This document shows, in pieces, positions 59,583-64,000 of a DNA stretch of 64,000 nucleotides. The position numbers and the translations under genes are program-made. The notes under the pieces are model-generated. The model had not been told where the DNA came from. It ran no database searches and saw nothing but the letters and a program-made list of their open reading frames with translations. Source of the stretch: Rhynchosporium graminicola (Eukaryota > Ascomycota > Leotiomycetes > Helotiales > Ploettnerulaceae); the NCBI GenBank assembly GCA_900074885.1, contig FJUW01000069.1:1-64000 (forward strand). The letters are read 5' to 3'. The number at the start of each line of letters is the position of its first letter. Position 1 is the stretch's first letter.

Positions 59583-60204
59583 TAGACACAAATCGGCTTT
59601 TTCCGTCACTTCAGCCAATGAACCGGAGAAGCATAAGGTTTGTAATCACGATAGCCGGGAGCAAAGAGCAACCTTACTCGCTTGCCTGAATGGTGTCGCA
59701 GCTTCGCTTTCGATAACACTCAGAGAAGCAAGATAGATTCGAAAATGAACCTCTTTCAAAGGGTTAATTATGTCTAGTGTCTTTACTGTCTTGAAATATA
59801 ATATATATTGCCTTAATACCGAGAGAGAAAAGAAGAGGTATGGCGCTTTATAGTAACGCTACATCACTAATAATAATTTCTATGACTTTAAAATAGCTTA
59901 ACATAAAGATAATCAAATAGCTACAGTTGGGTCACTTCAAATACGATCCAAATCCAAAACCCAGGAAAGAAGGAATATTTTTTGATCAAAAGTTGAGCAA
60001 AGGTTCTTGAAGCTAGTCACTTATTTGCTTTTTCATTTTTATTAAGGATTTGACAAGTTAATTACGTGAATATAAAAAGATATTCACTTTCTGAAAAGAA
60101 TAGTATCTTTTTGTCTTAGCACTAATAGAACATAGATACCACTTTATTATGAGGACCCACAAAAAGATTCTAAATAGTGCAAAGTACTCCTAGCAGTCGC
60201 ATAC
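59583..60204. other. AT-rich spacer
   Basis: No gene or clear repeat recognised. It becomes AT-rich from about 59780. Confidence 0.5.
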
Positions 60205-60808
60205 GTATTTGTAATGGTCACGTGGTAGTCGATTGTATATGTACGGTGTTAAGCGTATACTGCTTGCGCAGTATATTATGATCTTTTGGTCCAGATGGCG
60301 TAGTTGGTGAGAGCTTAACCTCAACCCCGTTACAGAATATACTGCGCAACCGGTCTTCTGGTAGAGTACCTCTGAGCACGGGGCGTATGACGCACATAGC
60401 GCGTGGCGCATATGGCGTAGAGTCGGCCTAGCGCAAAGCGCAGAGCCTGATATACTATGTTACAACCTGCGGGTACCTCTGAGCACTGAGACGCACGTGA
60501 CATGTTCAAACTGCCTACGTCAGGCTGACAAGGGGTAATAGTATCGACTTCGAGATCTCTCGTATCGGTACATTACGTCATAACCCTTAGGGGTTTAACG
60601 TAGCATATCAGTCGGCGTAGTCACGGCAATTCTTCAGCCTAAGGCGCTCGAGGGCGAGCTTGCTAAGAGGGGAGATATTGTAATGGTCACGTGGTAGTCG
60701 ATTGTATATGTACGGTGTTAAGCGTATACTGCTTGCGCAGTATATTGTGATCTTTTGGTCCAGATGGCGTAGTTGGTGAGAGCTTAACCTCAACCCCGTT
60801 ACAGTATT
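60205..60808 (+). mobile_element. Complete TRIM-type miniature LTR element with self-complementary PBS
   Basis: Two 125-bp LTRs (60210-60334 and 60679-60803) start TG and end CA. They differ at one base (an A/G in the ATTRTGATC block). The element is 594 bp and flanked by a perfect 5-bp duplication GTATT (60205-60209 and 60804-60808). A purine-rich tract AAGAGGGGAGA lies three bases before the right LTR (PPT), which gives plus orientation. One base after the left LTR is AATATACTGCGCAA (60336-60349), the exact complement of TTGCGCAGTATATT inside the LTR (60264-60277). That fits priming by the element's own RNA, as in Tf1/sushi elements, instead of a tRNA. The 344-bp interior has no ORF, so it must depend on another element. 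LTR near-identity indicates recent insertion, and it is far less RIP-mutated than its neighbours. Confidence 0.9.
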
Positions 60809-61733
60809 ATAGATTAAAAAGCTTCAAAACTATTGAGATTCGAGATATATATTATTAAATCAATTCATAAGCGAAGTGACAATTTACTATCTTTTCTCGA
60901 CTTAACTATTATACTATAATAACTAATATTACGACTACTAGTATTATATCAAAGATACTGCTCTGACTTACTAGACTCGATCATATAATATAATACTAAT
61001 AAAGGCTCTGTTCGGGTCTTTTATGGGCTTTTAAACCCTACTTTATATTACTATTTCTGTCTAGAGAAGTAAGTAATAAAGCGATATATTTATTAGTAAG
61101 CGAAAGTATAAAAGTACTAGTTAGTTATAACTATTATTAAACTAAAAAGTTATCTATTAGACTCAATACAAATGATTGTATTACAGGGCGAGTATAAAGA
61201 GTATAATGCATCTATTATATTAAATAATGGAAAGAATTAACTAAGTGTTAGTCCATAGTCACGTGTTAGTCGAGTATCTGCACCGGGGTTTAGCCGGCCA
61301 AATATATCTCCCTTACGAAGTCTCGACTACCTAGGAAAGATAGCTACGATATAATAGATAATACTACTACTTATTATTGTACTTTGGCTCACGTAGACTA
61401 CTTGATTGCACGTACTACGACAGAGTGATACTAACACTAAGAAACAAAGGGAATGCTTTACTAATAGAGACGAAGAGGATATGATACTACTGCTACTAGT
61501 AGCCTTAGTAGTGGCAGTCAGCAAGGTGCTTAGCACCAGTGTGAGAAAAAATAATCTAATTAATTAATTTTTAATTAATTAAATTAATTAAGATTACATT
61601 AAATTAAATTGACTAATTTTTTCCTTTAATTAAATTAAATTAAGATAAGAGTTATAGTTAATTAATGATTTAATTAATTAAGTCTTAGTAATCAAGCTAT
61701 ATATATTTCTCTTTCTATTTATATAATATATAA
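60809..61733. other. AT-rich decayed repeat and (AATT) low-complexity tract
   Basis: No gene. The first part is stop-rich and TA-rich. A low-complexity AATTAATT-type tract occupies about 61555-61680. Confidence 0.6.
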
Positions 61734-62070
61734 CTAATCTATAGTAAAGAAATCTTCTATAATACTAGCTTCTTCTACCTCCTCGTTCTCTTCGAATACA
61801 AAACCCCAGCTCTTTAATAGACTAATAGTCTCGAAGGTATCTCTAGTAAGTCGATTTCTTAGCTTATTAATAATTAAAGCTCCTAGACTAAAGAATCTCT
61901 CTAAGGGCGCTGAAGTAGCCGGAATTTGAAGATATTTCCGAACTAATAGAGATAGTATAGAGTACTTATCTCTATTAGTAGCCTAATAATCTAAAGGCTT
62001 AACTTATATATATTATTAGTATATTTATATAAAGGATTTAAGAGAAGATTAGATTACTTACGCTAATATT
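61734..62070 (-). pseudogene. hAT transposase C-terminal dimerisation domain, RIP-mutated remnant
   Basis: From about 62001 down to the stop at 61734 the minus strand reads as the hAT C-terminal domain: KPLDY, then YLQIPATSAPLERFFSLGAL, INKLRNRLTRDTFETISLL and KSWGF, with one TAG where Trp is expected (a G-to-A change). An acidic tail follows. Upstream coding sequence is missing because a gypsy-like LTR begins at 62071, so the hAT gene was probably interrupted by LTR element insertion. Confidence 0.8.
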
Positions 62071-62299
62071 TGTTACGGCACGTCAAGAAGGTTATACAAG
62101 GTATTATATTACTACCAAGAGGTACGCTTGTAAAGGCAAGAAAAGATAGAGAGGAGGTTTCTACTCTCGACTCTCTCTTTAGGTATAGCTATGGGGCTAT
62201 ACTAACTAATTATCCTCGAGTGCGCGCTAACCGCATCCCGCTAGCCCTGCCTGCTATAATGCCTGGGAGCCTGAGGCCCTTATAGTACGGACTATAATA
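62071..62299 (-). mobile_element. LTR copy A of a Ty3/gypsy-like element
   Basis: 229 bp, from TGTTACGG to a RIP-altered TATAATA that corresponds to TGTAACA in copy B. The minus strand has a purine run (GGAAGGGGGAGGTAG) just before its start, the PPT of a minus-oriented element. It repeats at 62526-62756. Confidence 0.7.
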
Positions 62300-62525
62300 C
62301 TACCTCCCCCTTCCGAGAATAGCTTCGTCCGCGAAGCTCGAATAACGCTACCTCTCTTACGCTCTCTCTCTCTTAACAAACTATACACGAGCTATAGCTA
62401 TTATAAGTTTATTATCTTCTAATTCGCTATAGTTATTAATACTATTATTATACGCCTCTAGCTACTTTAGGAGGAGCCTTAGGGGACCTTTTACTATTAG
62501 ATATCATAGATAGAAATACTTTAGC
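62300..62525 (-). mobile_element. Short internal fragment between two LTRs
   Basis: 226 bp that match the beginning of the region right of copy B (62757 onward). It is the 3' end of an internal region, so most of the first element's interior has been lost. Confidence 0.6.
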
Positions 62526-62756
62526 TATTACGGCAGAGGCACAGGGGGTCGATAACGAGTTATATTCGCCCTTAAGGGTGCGCTAAGTAAAGGGAAGAAA
62601 AGATAGAGAGGAGGTTTCTACTCTCGACTCTCTCTCTAGGTATAACCGTAGGGCTATACTAACTAATCATTCTCTAGTACGCACTAACCGTATCCCGCTA
62701 GCCCTGCCTACTATAATACCTAGGAGCCTGAGGCCGTTATAGTATGGACTGTAACA
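62526..62756 (-). mobile_element. LTR copy B of the same element
   Basis: 231 bp, less mutated at its right end (TGTAACA kept). A purine-rich PPT (AGAAGGGGGGGTAG on the minus strand) borders it at 62757-62770. Confidence 0.75.
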
Positions 62757-64000
62757 CTACCCCCCCTTCTGAGAAGGGCTTCGTCCTCGAAGCTTGAAAA
62801 ATCCGGTAAAAACGCTACTTCCCTCCCTCTCTCTTAAAGAACTATATACGAGTAGTAGCTATTATAAGTGTATCGTCCTCTAATTCGCTATAGTTATTAA
62901 TACTATTATTATACGCTTCTAGCTACTTCGGGAGGAGTCGTAGTAGTCCTTTTACTACTAAGTATCGCAAGTAGAAACGCTTAAGTAAGTAAGGGGCTAT
63001 TATAGCGTCTGAGCAGGGGAACTATTCGAGATTATCGTTAGCTCTTATCCACTTGATTTAATATTATAAGGTACTACGAGAGATTCTTAAGCTTAAGATA
63101 GTTTCGATCTCCTACTCGTCTTGCTTCGGAAGCAGCTGAATTAGTACTAGTGCTTATCGTACCTATCTTAGTAGTAGGTTTTCGGTATACTTATATAGCG
63201 AGTATAAATAGAAAACAGGGTGGATTTACTATTCCTCCGGTAGCTTAAGCTTCTAACTCTCCCCTACCTTTTCTAGTACTTCTACTAGCTTATACTACTT
63301 ATCGGAGAGCTTCCTAGAAGGTCTATCTATCTTCTAATTTATTATAGAAACTATAACCTTATCTCTAACGTTCTAATCTACCTCGCGGCGACTATAATTA
63401 GCTAAGCGCTCTATTTTGTTCTATTAACTCTTAAGCGAAGATTTAGCGAATTCTATAGCAGTTATTATCCGAGTAGCTATACGAAGAGCGTCCTCTCGAT
63501 TAATAGCCTTAGTAGTAGTTACTAGAGGTATTAGATTAACGAGGTCCTAGGAAATTCTTATTTTATAGCTATTAAGTAACTGAAATAGAGATATATTACT
63601 AAGTAACTTATAAGGAAGTATAAGCTACGCGATATCTATTACTAGGAGTAGTAAGCTCTAGTTATCTTAATAGTAAGTATAGAAGGGACGTAGTCTTTAC
63701 TTAATCTATTAGTTTAAAATCTTAGTCTAGCTATCGACGTTCGGGTTATACGCAGTAGTTAGCTTGACTTTAGTACTAAGGATATAGTAATACTTGTTCT
63801 AGAAGCTCGAAATAAACTATAGTCCACGATCCGAAACGATCGAATCGGGTATACTGAAGTAATAGCTCTAGTAGATAGTAAAGAGCTTAGCCATCTATCT
63901 AGCTATAATCGTTTTATAGTAAGGAATAGATACTAGTTTCTTTAATGAACTATTTATAATTACGAATATAGCGTCGAAGCTACTCTTATCTAATAGTAAC
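62757..64000 (-). mobile_element. Internal region of a RIP-mutated LTR retrotransposon, cut by the window end
   Basis: AT-rich and stop-filled, contiguous with LTR copy B on its PPT side, so on the minus strand it should hold the 3' part of pol. I could not recover a readable integrase or RT motif. It continues beyond the window. Confidence 0.6.

Noticed and set aside
60180..60810. Minus-strand ORFs 60190-60411 and 60608-60793 as genes
   Set aside because: Both are copies of the LTR sequence read backwards, which explains their shared protein text.
62071..62935. CRISPR-like direct repeats
   Set aside because: The two long repeats with PPT borders are LTRs; there are no short regularly spaced repeats.

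Overview
The window is the left end of a chromosome of a filamentous ascomycete (Pezizomycotina; I cannot place it further from sequence alone). The first 95 bases are an uninterrupted CCCTAA telomere array. Genes have short introns (about 45-120 bp, GT...AG). Large blocks are AT-rich, stop-filled and TA-rich in the way that repeat-induced point mutation (RIP, C-to-T and G-to-A) leaves behind. Moderate-GC gene islands alternate with these decayed transposon blocks.

Layout. 1-3.7 kb: telomere plus RIP-saturated subtelomeric repeat. 3.8-10.4 kb: first gene island, with a hypothetical ORF, a membrane-anchored O-fucosyltransferase-like protein (5916-7379) and a seven-exon LtrA-family membrane protein (8325-10432). 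10.4-14 kb: gene-poor, with a short nonsense-interrupted pseudogene. 14.3-17.35 kb: the conserved divergent pair ARP6 (SWR1 chromatin remodeller subunit) and a CCNDBP1/GCIP-like gene. 17.7-29.4 kb: accessory DNA with small secreted cysteine-rich proteins (one killed by a TGA, one intact), decayed ORFs and an intact secreted LPMO-like copper enzyme. 29.9-31.1 kb: a 5'-truncated LINE. 31.2-37.3 kb: a frameshifted small gene and a divergent ubiquitin-related pair, a five-exon F-box/zinc-cluster protein and a UFD1-like zinc-finger protein. 38-41.2 kb: a broken gene and an unknown three-exon gene. 44.2-47.9 kb: a nine-exon secreted modular protein (spherulin-4-like, FN3-like and C-terminal KP4-like parts) carrying one frameshift and flanked by inverted copies of one repeat. 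48.7-57.4 kb: TIR elements and a nearly complete 6.26-kb LINE with a perfect 14-bp target-site duplication. 57.7-58.8 kb: a DUF7730-type gene. 59-64 kb: a MITE, a structurally complete 594-bp TRIM-type LTR element with a self-complementary primer-binding site, and a hAT transposase remnant cut by tandem gypsy-like LTRs that run off the window.

Functional picture. The conserved core genes (ARP6, CCNDBP1-like, LtrA, O-fucosyltransferase-like, F-box, UFD1-like) are intact with consistent splice frames. The lineage-specific secreted proteins lie close to repeats, and several carry one or a few inactivating mutations, often of the C-to-T/G-to-A type. This is what one expects where RIP and transposon turnover act on effector-like genes. 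The most specific new observation is the small LTR element at 60210-60803: its LTRs, duplication of the target site, polypurine tract and a 14-nt PBS exactly complementary to its own LTR suggest Tf1/sushi-like self-priming in a non-coding miniature element.
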